A DNA stretch of 64,000 nt, taken from Vulcanococcus sp. Clear-D1. Lineage in GTDB: Bacteria > Cyanobacteriota > Cyanobacteriia > PCC-6307 > Cyanobiaceae. Each line of letters begins with the position of its first letter. Positions within the stretch are counted from its first letter, which is position 1. Positions 1 through 9,441 of the stretch are shown piece by piece. The stretch is taken from NCBI RefSeq assembly GCF_014654725.1, contig NZ_JACVZV010000018.1:62001-126000 (forward strand), read 5' to 3'. Both the position numbers and the translations under genes were made by a program. The notes beneath the pieces are model-generated. The model saw only the letters and a program-made list of their open reading frames with translations, did no database searches and had not been told where the DNA came from.

Positions 1-2
1 GC

Positions 3-245
3 GTGGAGAGCTCGATCGGCGCTTTTGAGGCCAAGGCCCAGCTCTCCCGGTTACTGAGGGCTGTGGAGCAGGGCGAGCACTTCACCATCACGGTGCGGGG
101 CAGGCCTGTTGCTGATCTGGTGCCCCATCGCAGCCCATCGCGTGAGGGCGTGGCCGCGGCCATTGAGGCTCTGCAGGCTTTTCCGCGGATCCGTGGTGTT
201 TCGGATGCAGATGTGACCAGCTTCGTGGCGGAGGGGCGCCGTTGA
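3..245 (+). CDS. Phd/YefM-type antitoxin
   Basis: An 80-residue protein with the N-terminal fold signature of Phd/YefM/VapB antitoxins: a short helix-strand start, then a segment ending in ITVRGRPVADLVP, where these proteins dimerise and bind operator DNA. The variable C-terminus would wrap the toxin. The next gene begins inside this gene's stop codon (TTGA overlap) and encodes a PIN-domain toxin, which is the classic antitoxin-first arrangement and suggests autoregulation of the pair. The GTG at position 3 is the first usable start, but the gene lies at the window edge, so an upstream start cannot be excluded. Confidence 0.72.
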   Translation: MESSIGAFEAKAQLSRLLRAVEQGEHFTITVRGRPVADLVPHRSPSREGVAAAIEALQAFPRIRGVSDADVTSFVAEGRR

Positions 246-664
246 CTCTGGTGATCGATGCCTCCATGGCCCTCGCATGGGTGTTCGAGCGCCAACAGGC
301 CGCCGATGCCCAGCGAGCGAGTGAGCTTTTGGCTTGCTGTGGCCAGCAGGCCTGGTGGGTTCCGGGGCTCTGGCACCTTGAAGTGGCCAACGCCTTGTTG
401 GTGGCTGAACGGCGTGGTGTGATCGCTCAAGACGCCAGCGATCTGTTCCTGGCCCGCCTAAGCAGGCTGCCGATCTGCACGGATGGCGATGCCGGGCCTG
501 AGCAGCAACCCAGGCTGATCGCACTGGCGCGCGCCCATGGCCTCTCCAGCTACGACGCCACCTATCTCGATCTGGCCCATCGCTTCGGTGCTGCGCTCGC
601 CAGCTTTGATCGCCAGCTCAATCAGGCCGCCGTTGCGATGGGCGTGCCCCTCTACTTGATCTGA
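242..664 (+). CDS. vapC: VapC-type PIN-domain ribonuclease toxin
   Basis: A 140-residue PIN-domain protein. The acidic metal-binding residues expected of this family are visible: D6 in VIDASMALAW, E47 in WHLEVANAL, D105 in SSYDATYLD and D123 in SFDRQL. VapC toxins are Mg-dependent ribonucleases that cut tRNA or rRNA. It starts at TTG inside the antitoxin stop codon, so translation is probably coupled. Its 3' end overlaps the convergent pilC gene by 13 bases. The target cannot be read from the sequence. Confidence 0.82.
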   Translation: MTLVIDASMALAWVFERQQAADAQRASELLACCGQQAWWVPGLWHLEVANALLVAERRGVIAQDASDLFLARLSRLPICTDGDAGPEQQPRLIALARAHGLSSYDATYLDLAHRFGAALASFDRQLNQAAVAMGVPLYLI

Positions 665-1953
665 TCGAAGATCGAGAACATCGGCAGATACATCGCCAGC
701 AGGATCGAGCCCACGATCCCGCCCACGATCACGATCATGGCTGGCTCGAGCATCGAGGTGAGCGCCTTCACGGCGGCTTCCACTTCGTCTTCGTAGAAGT
801 CGGCCACCTTGGAGAGCATCGTGTCCATCTGTCCGGTTTCCTCGCCGATGGCGAGCATGCTCAGGGCCAGCTCGGGGAACACCTGTTTGCGGCCGAGGGC
901 CACGCTCAGGGGGATGCCCTCCTGCACGTCCTGGCGGGAGGCCACGATCGCCTCGGCGATCACGGCGTTGCCCGCCGTTTCCTGAACAATCTCGAGCGAG
1001 AGCAGGATCGGCACCCCGGCCCGGGTGAGGGAGCTGAAGGTGCGGCAGAACTTGGCGGTGGCCGTTTTCTGGATCAGGTCGCCGAACAGGGGCAGTTGCA
1101 GCAGCAGGCCATCCACGCGCCGGCGCCCATCAGCCGTGGCGTAGTAGCGGCTGAACAGCCAGCCCCCCACCACCAGGGCCATCACCAGCAGCAGCGAGAA
1201 CGAGGAGCGCAGCAGCTTGCTCAGGTCCACCATCAGCTGGGTGAACAGGGGCAGTTCGGCGCCGAGATCCTCAAAGATTCCCGCGAAGGTGGGGATCAGG
1301 AAGATCGTCATCCCCAGGAACACCAGCACGGCGATCACCAGCACCGCCACCGGGTAGCCCATTGCCCCTTTGATCTGGTTCTGGAGCTTGGCGTTGCCCT
1401 CCAGCAATTTCGCCAACCGCCGCAAGCTCTCGTCGAGCACGCCGCCCGCCTCGCCAGCTTCCACCATGGCGATGGTGAGCTTGTCGAACACCTTCGGCCA
1501 GCGCCGCAGCGCCGCCCCAAGGCTGCCGCCCTGATTCACATCGGTGCTCACCGCGGTGAGGGCCCGCTTGAACAGGGGCATGCGCTGCTGCCGCGCCATC
1601 AGATCGAGGCTGCGCACGATCGGTACCCCGGCATCCACCAGCGCCGCCAGCTTGTTGGCGAACAGCGCCTTCTCGCGGATGCCAGGCCGGGCCTCGAGCA
1701 GGCCGGAGAGATCGAGGCCGAACACGGTGGTGGCTGGGGTGCCAGAGCCAGCGGGGCTGCCTGGGGCTGCTGGGTTCCGGTTGGCCGGGCCACTGCGGGG
1801 GCGAGAGCTGTTGCTCTCCACCAGCTCAAGGGCGCTGGGCACGATCCCGCGCCGACGCAGGTCGCGGCGGGCGCTGGCGGCATCGGTGGCCTGCAGGCGC
1901 AGCTGGCGGGTCTGGCCGGCGCGGGTGGTGTACGTGGCGCTGAAGTTGGGCAT
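652..1953 (-). CDS. pilC: Type IV pilus inner-membrane platform protein PilC
   Basis: A 433-residue GspF/PilC family protein. After an N-terminal cytoplasmic segment and a Pro/Ser/Gly-rich linker (about residues 45-80) come two repeated T2SF domains, each containing the motif with AGVPI (DAGVPIVRSLDLM and RAGVPILLSLEIV), and three hydrophobic membrane segments, the last near the C-terminus. It anchors the pilus motor and transmits ATPase motion to pilin assembly. It lies just downstream of pilT and pilB on the same strand, giving a compact motor operon used for twitching, DNA uptake or flotation in cyanobacteria. Confidence 0.93.
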   Translation of the reverse strand: MPNFSATYTTRAGQTRQLRLQATDAASARRDLRRRGIVPSALELVESNSSRPRSGPANRNPAAPGSPAGSGTPATTVFGLDLSGLLEARPGIREKALFANKLAALVDAGVPIVRSLDLMARQQRMPLFKRALTAVSTDVNQGGSLGAALRRWPKVFDKLTIAMVEAGEAGGVLDESLRRLAKLLEGNAKLQNQIKGAMGYPVAVLVIAVLVFLGMTIFLIPTFAGIFEDLGAELPLFTQLMVDLSKLLRSSFSLLLVMALVVGGWLFSRYYATADGRRRVDGLLLQLPLFGDLIQKTATAKFCRTFSSLTRAGVPILLSLEIVQETAGNAVIAEAIVASRQDVQEGIPLSVALGRKQVFPELALSMLAIGEETGQMDTMLSKVADFYEDEVEAAVKALTSMLEPAMIVIVGGIVGSILLAMYLPMFSIFDQIK

Positions 1954-1967
1954 AAGCGCGGCTCAGC

Positions 1968-3050
1968 TCAGCCGCTCTGGCCATCGAGCAGGCGGCCTAA
2001 TTCCTCGGGTTTGCTGGCCTTGGCCATCGCCTCCTCGCGGCTTACGGCCCCCTGCACCACCAGGTTGGCCAGGGCCCGCTCCAGGGTCTGCATGCCCTGC
2101 TGGCCGCCGGTTTGGATCTGGGAATACAGCTGCGCTGTCTTGCCTTCGCGGATCAAGTTGGCGATGGCTGGCGTGTTGATCAGGATTTCCTGGGCCATCA
2201 CCCGTCCGAACTGGCCCGGCTTGGGGTTGAGCCGTTTGCACAGTGTCTGCGAGAACACCCCCACCAGCGAGCTGCTCAGCTGCACGCGGATCTGGGTCTG
2301 CTGCTCGGCGGGGAACACATCCACCATGCGATCCACCGTCTGAGCGGCGGAGCTGGTGTGCAGGGTGCCGAACACCAAGTGACCGGTTTCCGCAGCGGTG
2401 ATCGCCAGCTGAATCGTTTCCAGATCCCGCATTTCCCCCACCAGGATCACGTCCGGGTCTTCGCGTAGGGCTGCCCGCAGGGCCGCCCCGAAGCTGCGGG
2501 TGTCTTCCCCCAGCTGGCGCTGGTGGATCACGCTCTGCTCGTTGCGGTAGGTGAATTCGATCGGGTCCTCGATCGTGAGGATGTGCTCGGCGCGGCTGCG
2601 GTTGATGTGATCCAGCAGGGCCGCCAGGGTGGTGGTTTTGCCGGAGCCGGTGGGGCCAGTCACCAGGATCAGCCCCCGCGGCCGGCGGCTGGTTTCCTCC
2701 ACCACAGGCGGCAGATCCAGGCTGGAGAGGCTGGGGATCGAACTGCCCAGGGCCCGAAGGCAGGCGGCATAGCTGCCCCGCTGCCGGTACACATTCACCC
2801 TGAAGCGCGACACGCCCTTGAGGCCATAGGCGCAGTCGAGCTCCCAGGTTTGCTCCAGCTGTTTGCGCTGGGCGTTGTTGATCATCGAGAAGATCAGGCG
2901 GTTGCACTGGTCTTCGCTGAGCTTCTCCTCGCGCATCGGCCGCAGCGCGCCGCTGAAGCGGCCGTAGGGGGGCTGGCCGGCTGCCAGGTGCAGATCGCTG
3001 CCGCCGCTCTCCACCAGCTCCTCCATCAGCTGCTCGATCTGGAGCTCCAT
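1968..3050 (-). CDS. pilT: Type IV pilus retraction ATPase PilT
   Basis: A 360-residue hexameric ATPase of the GspE/PilT family. It has the Walker A motif GPTGSGKTTT near residue 132, the acidic box IEDPIEF, a Walker B region with VGEMRDLETI and the histidine box TAAETGHLVFGTLH. It lacks the long N-terminal domain of the assembly ATPase PilB encoded next to it, which fits the retraction motor. It is placed between pilB and pilC on the same strand. Confidence 0.95.
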   Translation of the reverse strand: MELQIEQLMEELVESGGSDLHLAAGQPPYGRFSGALRPMREEKLSEDQCNRLIFSMINNAQRKQLEQTWELDCAYGLKGVSRFRVNVYRQRGSYAACLRALGSSIPSLSSLDLPPVVEETSRRPRGLILVTGPTGSGKTTTLAALLDHINRSRAEHILTIEDPIEFTYRNEQSVIHQRQLGEDTRSFGAALRAALREDPDVILVGEMRDLETIQLAITAAETGHLVFGTLHTSSAAQTVDRMVDVFPAEQQTQIRVQLSSSLVGVFSQTLCKRLNPKPGQFGRVMAQEILINTPAIANLIREGKTAQLYSQIQTGGQQGMQTLERALANLVVQGAVSREEAMAKASKPEELGRLLDGQSG

Positions 3051-3133
3051 GCCGCTGCTTCGCCCTGCCTGCCGTCAGTGTGGGTGCGGTGGATCGCGGC
3101 GGCAATGGCGCGGCTGCGGGATGGGCCCTTGCT

Positions 3134-4969
3134 TCAACTGAGCCCTCGTGGTGTGAGGCAGTAGGGGCACTCCAGCCACTCATCGCGCATGCCGGCGCCG
3201 CAGCCGCCGCAGGTGATCGTGTGCAGCGCCTTGGCCCTGCGCTCTGATTCCAGGCTGGAGTCGGTGAGGATCATGCGCTCGATCTCCTCGAGGGTGGTGT
3301 GGCCCTGGCGCACCAGATCGAGGCCGTAGCCGAGCAGGGTTTTCATGCCCGCCTCGATCGCCAGCTTGCGCAATCGATCGGTGCTGGCCTGTTGAGCGAT
3401 GGCGGTGGCCAGGATTTCGTTGATGCGCAGCACCTCGTAGACCCCTACCCGGCCGCGATAGCCCAGGCCCTGGCAGGTGGGGCAGACCGTCTCGCCATCG
3501 CCCTGGTGGCGGCGGGCCTTGAAGAATGTGATCGCTTGTTCATTGCTGGCGAACAGCCCGAAGCGGCCCAGCTCCTGCTCGCTCGGGTGATACGGCTGCC
3601 GGCAGTCGGGGCAGACCCGCCGCACCAGCCGTTGCGACACGATCCCCATCAGCGAGGCGCTCACCATGAACGGCTCCACCCCCATCTCCGCCAGGCGGGC
3701 GATGGCGCTGGGCGCGTCGTTGCAGTGCAGGGTGGTGAGCACCAGGTGGCCGGTGAGGGCGGCCTCGATCGCGGTTTTGGCGGTTTCCTGGTCGCGGGTC
3801 TCACCCACCAGCAGCACGTCCGGGTCCTGGCGCATGAAGGCCCGCAGGGCCAGGGCGAAGTCGTAGCCCTTCTCCCGGTTCACCTGGGTCTGGGAGATGC
3901 CTTTGAGCGTGTATTCGATCGGGTCTTCGACCGTGGAGATGTTCACGCCCGGATCGTTGCGCTCCGCCAGCAGCGAATAGAGGGTGGTGCTTTTGCCCGA
4001 GCCGGTGGGCCCCGTTACCAGCAGCATCCCGAAGGGTTTGCCGCCCATCTCGCGCACGCTGGCTAGGGCCACCGGATCGGTGATCAGCTTGTCGAGGCCC
4101 AGGTGGGTGGCGCCGCTGTCGAGCAGGCGCATGCACACCTTCTCGCCGTAGCGGGTGGGCAGGGTGCTCACGCGTAGGTCGAACAACTTCCCCTGATAGC
4201 GGCGCCGGATGCGGCCGTCCTGGGGCAGGCGCCGCTCGGCGATGTCCAGGTCCGCCATGATCTTGAGGCGGGAGGTCACCGCGGGGGTGAGGTTCTTCGG
4301 CAGCTTGTCGAGCTGCTCGAGCACGCCGTCCTGGCGCAGGCGGATCAGCAGGCCGTCATCCTGGGGTTCTAGGTGGATGTCGCTAGCGCTGCGCTGCAGG
4401 GCCTGCACCAGGATCCGGTCCACCAAGCTCACCACTGGCGAGGCGTTGGAGGCGGAGAGACTCGACTCCACGTCGAGATCATCAAAGTCTTCGGCCGGTG
4501 CGGCCTCCAGCGTCTCTTCCAGTTGCAGGTCGTCCACGAGCGAGGCCGCTGCGGCCGGGCGGGCTGGCGCTGAGCTGGGGGTTGGCTTCGGTGTGGGCTC
4601 GGGAGCAGGTGGGCTGGCGGCGGCAGCAGCGGTTTCGAGCGCGGCCTCCAGCTCATCCGGCAGGGCCAGGCGCAGGCTGATCGGGATCGAGGCGGCCGCG
4701 GCGATCTTCTGCAGATGCTGGCGTTGCTCCGCACCCCAGTGGCTGGGGATCGCCAGGACCACTTCGCCGTTGCTGTGGGCCACCGGTAGGCAGCCCAGCT
4801 GGTGGCAGCGCTCCTGAGGTAAGGCTTGGGCCCATCGCCAGCGCTCTTCCCCAGCGGCTTGCAGCTCCTGGCGGGTCAGCACCGCCTCGCCCAGAAGCAG
4901 TTCCACCTCCAGCCGTTGCTGATCAGCGCTGGCCGCGGCCGGCACGGGCCTGGTGGGGGTCAGGGTCAT
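3134..4969 (-). CDS. pilB: Type IV pilus assembly ATPase PilB/GspE
   Basis: A 611-residue assembly ATPase. The N-terminal MshEN/GspE-like domain (about 1-110) is followed by a Pro/Ala-rich acidic linker and the motor domain with GPTGSGKST near residue 318, [16 protein letters not shown] and [13 protein letters not shown]. The usual tetracysteine zinc site (CPDC, later CPTC) is present. Unusually, the protein continues into an extra C-terminal CxxC pair set (CGGCG and CPYC), which looks like a second small zinc ribbon. It is the first gene of the pilB-pilT-pilC operon and divergent from grpE. Confidence 0.93.
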   Translation of the reverse strand: MTLTPTRPVPAAASADQQRLEVELLLGEAVLTRQELQAAGEERWRWAQALPQERCHQLGCLPVAHSNGEVVLAIPSHWGAEQRQHLQKIAAAASIPISLRLALPDELEAALETAAAAASPPAPEPTPKPTPSSAPARPAAAASLVDDLQLEETLEAAPAEDFDDLDVESSLSASNASPVVSLVDRILVQALQRSASDIHLEPQDDGLLIRLRQDGVLEQLDKLPKNLTPAVTSRLKIMADLDIAERRLPQDGRIRRRYQGKLFDLRVSTLPTRYGEKVCMRLLDSGATHLGLDKLITDPVALASVREMGGKPFGMLLVTGPTGSGKSTTLYSLLAERNDPGVNISTVEDPIEYTLKGISQTQVNREKGYDFALALRAFMRQDPDVLLVGETRDQETAKTAIEAALTGHLVLTTLHCNDAPSAIARLAEMGVEPFMVSASLMGIVSQRLVRRVCPDCRQPYHPSEQELGRFGLFASNEQAITFFKARRHQGDGETVCPTCQGLGYRGRVGVYEVLRINEILATAIAQQASTDRLRKLAIEAGMKTLLGYGLDLVRQGHTTLEEIERMILTDSSLESERRAKALHTITCGGCGAGMRDEWLECPYCLTPRGLS

Positions 4970-5064
4970 CAGCGGCTGTGCACGGGAGGTGCGGGCTTCC
5001 GCCGCTTGTGGGGGGGAGCCCCTTCACACCAACATGTCTAGATCAGATCTCCGGTTCGGTCAGC

Positions 5065-5742
5065 ATGAGCGGCGAAGCGACCCCCTTCCCCCAGGAATCC
5101 GCCGACACCCTCAACACCTCTGGTGACACCTCTGCTGAGGTGGCGGCGGATCAGGCCCCTGCAGCTGAGGCAGCGGCCGAGGCCCCTGCAGCTAGCGCTG
5201 ATCCCGAGCAGCGGGTGCGTGACCTGGAGGCGGAGCTGGAAGCTCTGAAGGCCGAGCACGAAACGGTGCGCAGCCAATACATGCGCATCGCCGCCGACTT
5301 CGACAACTTCCGCAAGCGCCAGAGCCGCGATCAGGACGATCTGCGCGTGCAGATCGCCTGCAACACCCTGAGCGAAATCCTGCCGGTGGTGGACAACTTC
5401 GAGCGGGCCCGCCAACAGCTCGAACCCCAGGCCGAGGAGGCCCAGACCATCCACCGCAGCTACCAGGGCCTCTACAAGCAGCTGGTGGATGTGTTTAAGC
5501 AGCTGGGCGTGTCGCCGATGCGCGTGGAGGGCGAACCCTTCGATCCCAACCTGCATGAGGCCGTGCTGCGGGAGCCCAGCGATGAGCACATCGAAGATGT
5601 GGTGATCGCCGAGCTGCAGCGTGGCTACCACCTCAACGGCCGTGTGTTGCGTCACGCTCTGGTGAAGGTGTCGATGGGCCCTGGTCCCAGCGGCTCCGAG
5701 GCTGCCCCGGCTGAAAGCGCGCCCGCCGAGCACGAGGCCTGA
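5065..5742 (+). CDS. grpE: Nucleotide exchange factor GrpE
   Basis: A 225-residue GrpE, the exchange factor that releases ADP from DnaK. An acidic Ala-rich N-terminus is followed by a long coiled coil, then the family core with [10 protein letters not shown] and the C-terminal beta domain including [10 protein letters not shown]. The ATG at 5065 was chosen because the family normally begins with a short disordered acidic tail, and the sequence upstream of it does not look like GrpE. It is followed after 3 bases by dnaJ, so the two are co-transcribed. Confidence 0.95.
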   Translation: MSGEATPFPQESADTLNTSGDTSAEVAADQAPAAEAAAEAPAASADPEQRVRDLEAELEALKAEHETVRSQYMRIAADFDNFRKRQSRDQDDLRVQIACNTLSEILPVVDNFERARQQLEPQAEEAQTIHRSYQGLYKQLVDVFKQLGVSPMRVEGEPFDPNLHEAVLREPSDEHIEDVVIAELQRGYHLNGRVLRHALVKVSMGPGPSGSEAAPAESAPAEHEA

Positions 5743-5745
5743 TCC

Positions 5746-6876
5746 ATGGCCGACTACTACGACCTGCTGGGAGTCGCCCGCGATTCCGACGCCGATACCC
5801 TCAAGCGGGCCTACCGGCGTCTGGCGCGTCAGTACCACCCGGATATCAACAAAGAGCCAGGCGCCGAGGACAAGTTCAAAGAGATCGGCCGGGCCTATGA
5901 GGTGCTGAGCGATCCCCAGACCCGCGCCCGCTACGACCAGTTCGGTGAAGCGGGTTTGGGTGGCGGCGCCGGCATGCCCGACATGGGCGACATGGGTGGC
6001 TTCGCCGATCTGTTCGAAACCTTCTTCAGTGGTTTCGGCGGTGGTGGCATGGGCGGCCCCGGCGCCGGTGGTGCCCGCCGCCGCGGTCCGCGTCAGGGCG
6101 ATGACCTGCGCTTCGACCTCACCGTGAGCTTCTGCGAAGCGGTGTTCGGCAAGGAAAAAGAAATCCAGATCCGCCACCTGGAAACCTGCAGCACCTGCAG
6201 CGGCTCCGGTGCCAAGAGCGGTAGCGGTCCCACCAGTTGCGGCACCTGCGGCGGTGCTGGCCAGGTGCGCCGTGCCACCCGCACCCCCTTCGGCAGCTTC
6301 ACCCAGGTGGCCCCTTGCCCCACCTGCGAGGGCAGCGGTCAGGTGATTGCCGATCCCTGCAATGCCTGTGGCGGCCAGGGCGTGCAGCAGGTGCGCAAGA
6401 AGCTGCGCATCAACATCCCTGCCGGCGTGGACAGCGGCACCCGCCTGCGGGTGGCCAATGAAGGCAATGCCGGCCAGCGCGGCGGTCCGCCGGGGGATCT
6501 GTATGTGTTCCTTACGGTGCAATCGCATCCGCAGCTGCGGCGCGACGGCATCAACATCCACTCCGAGGTGGTGGTGAATTACCTCCAGGCGATTCTCGGC
6601 GACACGATCGAGGTGGAAACCGTGGATGGCGCCCAGCAGCTGGAGATTCCGGCTGGCACCCAGCCGGGTGCGGTGCTCACCCTCACCGGCAAGGGGGTGC
6701 CCAAGCTGGGCAATCCGGTAGCGCGCGGCAATCACCTGATCGCGATCAAGGTGCAGCTGCCCACCAAGCTCAACCGTGAGGAGAAGGAGTTGCTGGAGCA
6801 GTTGGCCGGCCACCACACCGCTAAGGGCCACAAGCACCCCCACAAGAGCGGCCTGTTTGGCGGCTTGTTCGGCTGA
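5746..6876 (+). CDS. dnaJ: Chaperone DnaJ (Hsp40, type I)
   Basis: A 376-residue type I DnaJ. The J domain has the HPD tripeptide at residues 31-33, then a Gly/Phe-rich segment, then four CxxCxGxG zinc-finger repeats ([32 protein letters not shown]) and the C-terminal substrate-binding beta domains. It stimulates DnaK ATPase and presents unfolded clients. It forms an operon with grpE and with the small sulfur-carrier-like gene downstream. Confidence 0.97.
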   Translation: MADYYDLLGVARDSDADTLKRAYRRLARQYHPDINKEPGAEDKFKEIGRAYEVLSDPQTRARYDQFGEAGLGGGAGMPDMGDMGGFADLFETFFSGFGGGGMGGPGAGGARRRGPRQGDDLRFDLTVSFCEAVFGKEKEIQIRHLETCSTCSGSGAKSGSGPTSCGTCGGAGQVRRATRTPFGSFTQVAPCPTCEGSGQVIADPCNACGGQGVQQVRKKLRINIPAGVDSGTRLRVANEGNAGQRGGPPGDLYVFLTVQSHPQLRRDGINIHSEVVVNYLQAILGDTIEVETVDGAQQLEIPAGTQPGAVLTLTGKGVPKLGNPVARGNHLIAIKVQLPTKLNREEKELLEQLAGHHTAKGHKHPHKSGLFGGLFG

Positions 6877-6883
6877 GCGGCTG

Positions 6884-7120
6884 GTGACCCCCGACCCCAC
6901 AGCTGTTCTGGATCTGCGCGGCACCCCCTGCCCGCTCAACTTCATCCGCAGCAAGCTGGCGCTGGAGAAGCTCGAGCTCGGCGCCTGGCTGCAGGTGGAG
7001 CTCGATGCCGGTGAACCCGAGCAGATGGTGGCCTCCGGGTTGCGTGAGGCCGGCCATCGTGTTGAAGGCCAACCCGGGGAGGGCGGTGGCGTGCGCCTGC
7101 TGATCCAGCGCCTTGGCTGA
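6884..7120 (+). CDS. TusA/SirA-like sulfur carrier protein
   Basis: A 78-residue protein of the TusA family, recognised from the motif LDLRGTPCPLNFIRSKL, in which the cysteine of CPL carries sulfur in family members. TusA-like proteins relay persulfide sulfur for tRNA thiolation or cofactor synthesis, but this clade member is unassigned. The GTG at 6884, seven bases after the dnaJ stop, gives the normal family length. The stop codon overlaps a possible TTG start of rsgA, so these genes are probably read together. Confidence 0.8.
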   Translation: MTPDPTAVLDLRGTPCPLNFIRSKLALEKLELGAWLQVELDAGEPEQMVASGLREAGHRVEGQPGEGGGVRLLIQRLG

Positions 7121-7133
7121 GGCGGCGCGGGTG

Positions 7134-8126
7134 ATGGCCCTGGAGGCCAACTTCTGCCGCGTGCAGCTCGATCAACCCGGTCCCGAGGGCATTGAGCACC
7201 TGCTCTGCGTGCGCCGCACCCGCCTGGGCAAAACAGGCCAGCAGATCTGCGTGGGCGATCGCGTTCAGATCGAAGGCATCGACTGGCCGGAGCGCCGCGG
7301 CGCCGTGGCGGCCCTGGAGCCGCGCAGCAGCCTGCTCGAACGGCCGGCGGTGGCCAACTGCAGCCGGGTGGTGGTGGCGGTGGCCCTGGAGCAGCCCCAG
7401 CTCGATCCCCTTCAGCTCACCCGCTTCCTGCTCACCGCTGAGCGCACAGGCGTGGCGGTGGAGCTGGTGCTCACCAAGGCCGATCTGCTCCCCGCCAGCG
7501 AGCAACTGGCCTGGCGCCAGCGTTTGCAGGCCTGGGGCTATGAGCCGCTGTTGGTGTCGTCGCAGCAGGGTGAGGGAATCGCTGCGCTGCGGGAGCGTCT
7601 CACTCGGCCTGGGATTGCGGTGCTTTGCGGTCCGTCCGGTGTGGGTAAGAGCAGCCTGATCAATGCCCTGGTGCCCGAACTGGCCCTGCGGGTGAGCGCT
7701 GTGTCGGGCCGGCTCCAGCGCGGGCGCCACACCACCCGGCATGTGGAGCTGTTCCCGCTTGCCCCAGGAGCGCTGTTGGCCGATACGCCAGGTTTCAACC
7801 GCCCGGATCTGCCGGCGGATCCGGTGGAGCTGGGGCCGCTCTTTCCCGAAATCCGTGAGCGGCTCTCGAGAGGCGTTTGCCGATTCAAAAATTGCCTGCA
7901 CCAAGGGGATCCCGGCTGCGCCGTGGGCGCTGAGTGGGATCGCCATCCGCTCTACATCAGCTGCCTGGAGACTGTGCAGGCTCAGGCCTTGCGGGATCGT
8001 TCTCGCAGCGTTGAAGCGGCTGGCCTCAAGCAGCGCGGCAGTCGCCGCGAGCCGCTGCTGGATCAACGCTTGCGCCAGGTGTCGCGGCGCCGCCAGCGCC
8101 AGAACGAACCCGACGAGGCGGAGTGA
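7134..8126 (+). CDS. rsgA: Ribosome maturation GTPase RsgA
   Basis: A 330-residue circularly permuted GTPase that acts late in 30S subunit assembly. In order: an N-terminal OB fold, the G4-type TKAD motif, the P-loop GPSGVGKSS, the G3 motif DTPGF and a C-terminal zinc site with CRFKNCLHQGDPGC. The ATG at 7134 starts right at the OB fold; TTG at 7113 and GTG at 7131 are alternatives, the TTG overlapping the upstream stop codon. It is the last gene of the grpE-dnaJ-tusA-like-rsgA operon and convergent with ybaB. Confidence 0.93.
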   Translation: MALEANFCRVQLDQPGPEGIEHLLCVRRTRLGKTGQQICVGDRVQIEGIDWPERRGAVAALEPRSSLLERPAVANCSRVVVAVALEQPQLDPLQLTRFLLTAERTGVAVELVLTKADLLPASEQLAWRQRLQAWGYEPLLVSSQQGEGIAALRERLTRPGIAVLCGPSGVGKSSLINALVPELALRVSAVSGRLQRGRHTTRHVELFPLAPGALLADTPGFNRPDLPADPVELGPLFPEIRERLSRGVCRFKNCLHQGDPGCAVGAEWDRHPLYISCLETVQAQALRDRSRSVEAAGLKQRGSRREPLLDQRLRQVSRRRQRQNEPDEAE

Positions 8127-8135
8127 GCCCCGGGC

Positions 8136-8474
8136 TCAGCCCAGGCCGGGCAAGTTGAGGTTGAGCCCACCGGTGAGCTCTTCCATGCGCTGCTTCATCG
8201 TGCCGGTGGAGAGCTCATAGGCCGCCTTGAGGGCATCGAGGGTGGCGGCTTCAGCGGCGGGAGCACCTTCGGCCAGCAGGGCGGGATCGAGGCGCACCTT
8301 CAGCGGTTGCTGGTTGCCGGAAAGCCACACGCTGGCGCGGCCGCAGCTGCTGGTGCCTTCGAGCTCCATCGCATCGAGCTCCTCCTGGAGCTTGGCGGCA
8401 TCCTGTTGGATCTGCTGCGCCTTCTTGAAGGCCTCGGTGAGCTGGCCGAAGTTGGGAAGTCCGAAACCGGCCAT
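8136..8474 (-). CDS. YbaB/EbfC family nucleoid-associated protein
   Basis: A 112-residue YbaB/EbfC protein: two long helices flank a short beta region, and the start [18 protein letters not shown] is typical of the cyanobacterial form. Family members are dimeric DNA-binding proteins that affect nucleoid structure. It is transcribed toward rsgA and lies just downstream of murB on the same strand, the usual picocyanobacterial arrangement. Confidence 0.9.
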   Translation of the reverse strand: MAGFGLPNFGQLTEAFKKAQQIQQDAAKLQEELDAMELEGTSSCGRASVWLSGNQQPLKVRLDPALLAEGAPAAEAATLDALKAAYELSTGTMKQRMEELTGGLNLNLPGLG

Positions 8475-8523
8475 CGCGGCGCCTGTGCTGTTGGGCGCAG
8501 GTTACGCGGTGCTGCGGGTGCCC

Positions 8524-9441
8524 TCAGGCCGCCAGGGCGATGCCCTCGAAGGGGCCCAACCGCTTCACTTCCGTGTGGAGGGTGATGCCGTGGGCGGCCT
8601 GGATGCGCTGCTGCACAGCGCTGATCAGTTGATCGATCTCTGCGGCGGTGGCGGCGCCCGTGTTCACGATGAAATTGGCGTGGATCGGCGACACCTGGGC
8701 CCCGCCGACGCTCAGGCCCTTCAAGCCCAGGGCCTCGATCAGTTGGCCCGCCTTGTTGGGTTCGGGGTTGCGGAACACGCTGCCGCAGCTGGGCTGCTGA
8801 TACGGCTGGGTGCTGGTGCGGCTGTGCAGGTTGGTGCTGGTGCGCCGGCTGATCTCGGCTGGATCGTGGCCGGCCTGCAGCCGGAAGCGGGCCGAGAGCA
8901 CCACCAGGGGTTCCTCCTGCAGGCGGCTGTGGCGGTAGGCGAAGTCGAGCTCGCCAGCGCGCAGTTCGAACGGCTGGTTGGGCCTCTCGGGCTCAATCAC
9001 CGTGACGCTCTCTAGGACCTCCGCGGTGCAGCCCCCCTGGGCACCGGCGTTCATCACGGCGGCGCCGCCCACCGTGCCGGGGATGCCCACCGACCACTCC
9101 AGGCCGGAGAGGCCCGCCCGGGCGGCCCGGCGCGCCAGGCTTGGAATCGGTTCGCCGGCCTGGGCTTCGATCAGGCCGGTGCTGGGATCGAGGGCGGCGC
9201 CCTGTAGGCGGCGGTTGCAGAGGGTGAGGCCCTCCAGGCCCGCATCGCTCACCAGCAGGTTGGAGCCGGCGCCGATCACCAGCGCCGGCAGAGCTTCGGC
9301 CTGAGCCCAGGCGAGCAATGCCTGCAGCTGGAGAGCACTCTCCGGTTCAGCGAACCACTGGGCCGGACCGCCCACCCGCCAGGTGGTGTACTCCGCCAAT
9401 TCCACGGAGCGGCGCAGGCCGAGTGGGGTGGGGGGAGTCAT
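8524..9441 (-). CDS. murB: UDP-N-acetylenolpyruvoylglucosamine reductase MurB
   Basis: A 305-residue FAD enzyme that reduces UDP-GlcNAc-enolpyruvate to UDP-MurNAc in peptidoglycan synthesis. The FAD-binding segment contains [12 protein letters not shown], and the catalytic region has [15 protein letters not shown] and SCGSVFRNP, with the serine that acts as proton donor. The ATG at 9441 overlaps the murC stop (ATGA), indicating translational coupling and fixing the start. Confidence 0.95.
   Translation of the reverse strand: MTPPTPLGLRRSVELAEYTTWRVGGPAQWFAEPESALQLQALLAWAQAEALPALVIGAGSNLLVSDAGLEGLTLCNRRLQGAALDPSTGLIEAQAGEPIPSLARRAARAGLSGLEWSVGIPGTVGGAAVMNAGAQGGCTAEVLESVTVIEPERPNQPFELRAGELDFAYRHSRLQEEPLVVLSARFRLQAGHDPAEISRRTSTNLHSRTSTQPYQQPSCGSVFRNPEPNKAGQLIEALGLKGLSVGGAQVSPIHANFIVNTGAATAAEIDQLISAVQQRIQAAHGITLHTEVKRLGPFEGIALAA

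Noticed and set aside
5038-6954. A 638-codon open frame on the minus strand opposite grpE and dnaJ.
   Set aside because: It mirrors two certain genes; its protein is an Ala/Gly/His-rich low-complexity shadow caused by high-GC codon use.
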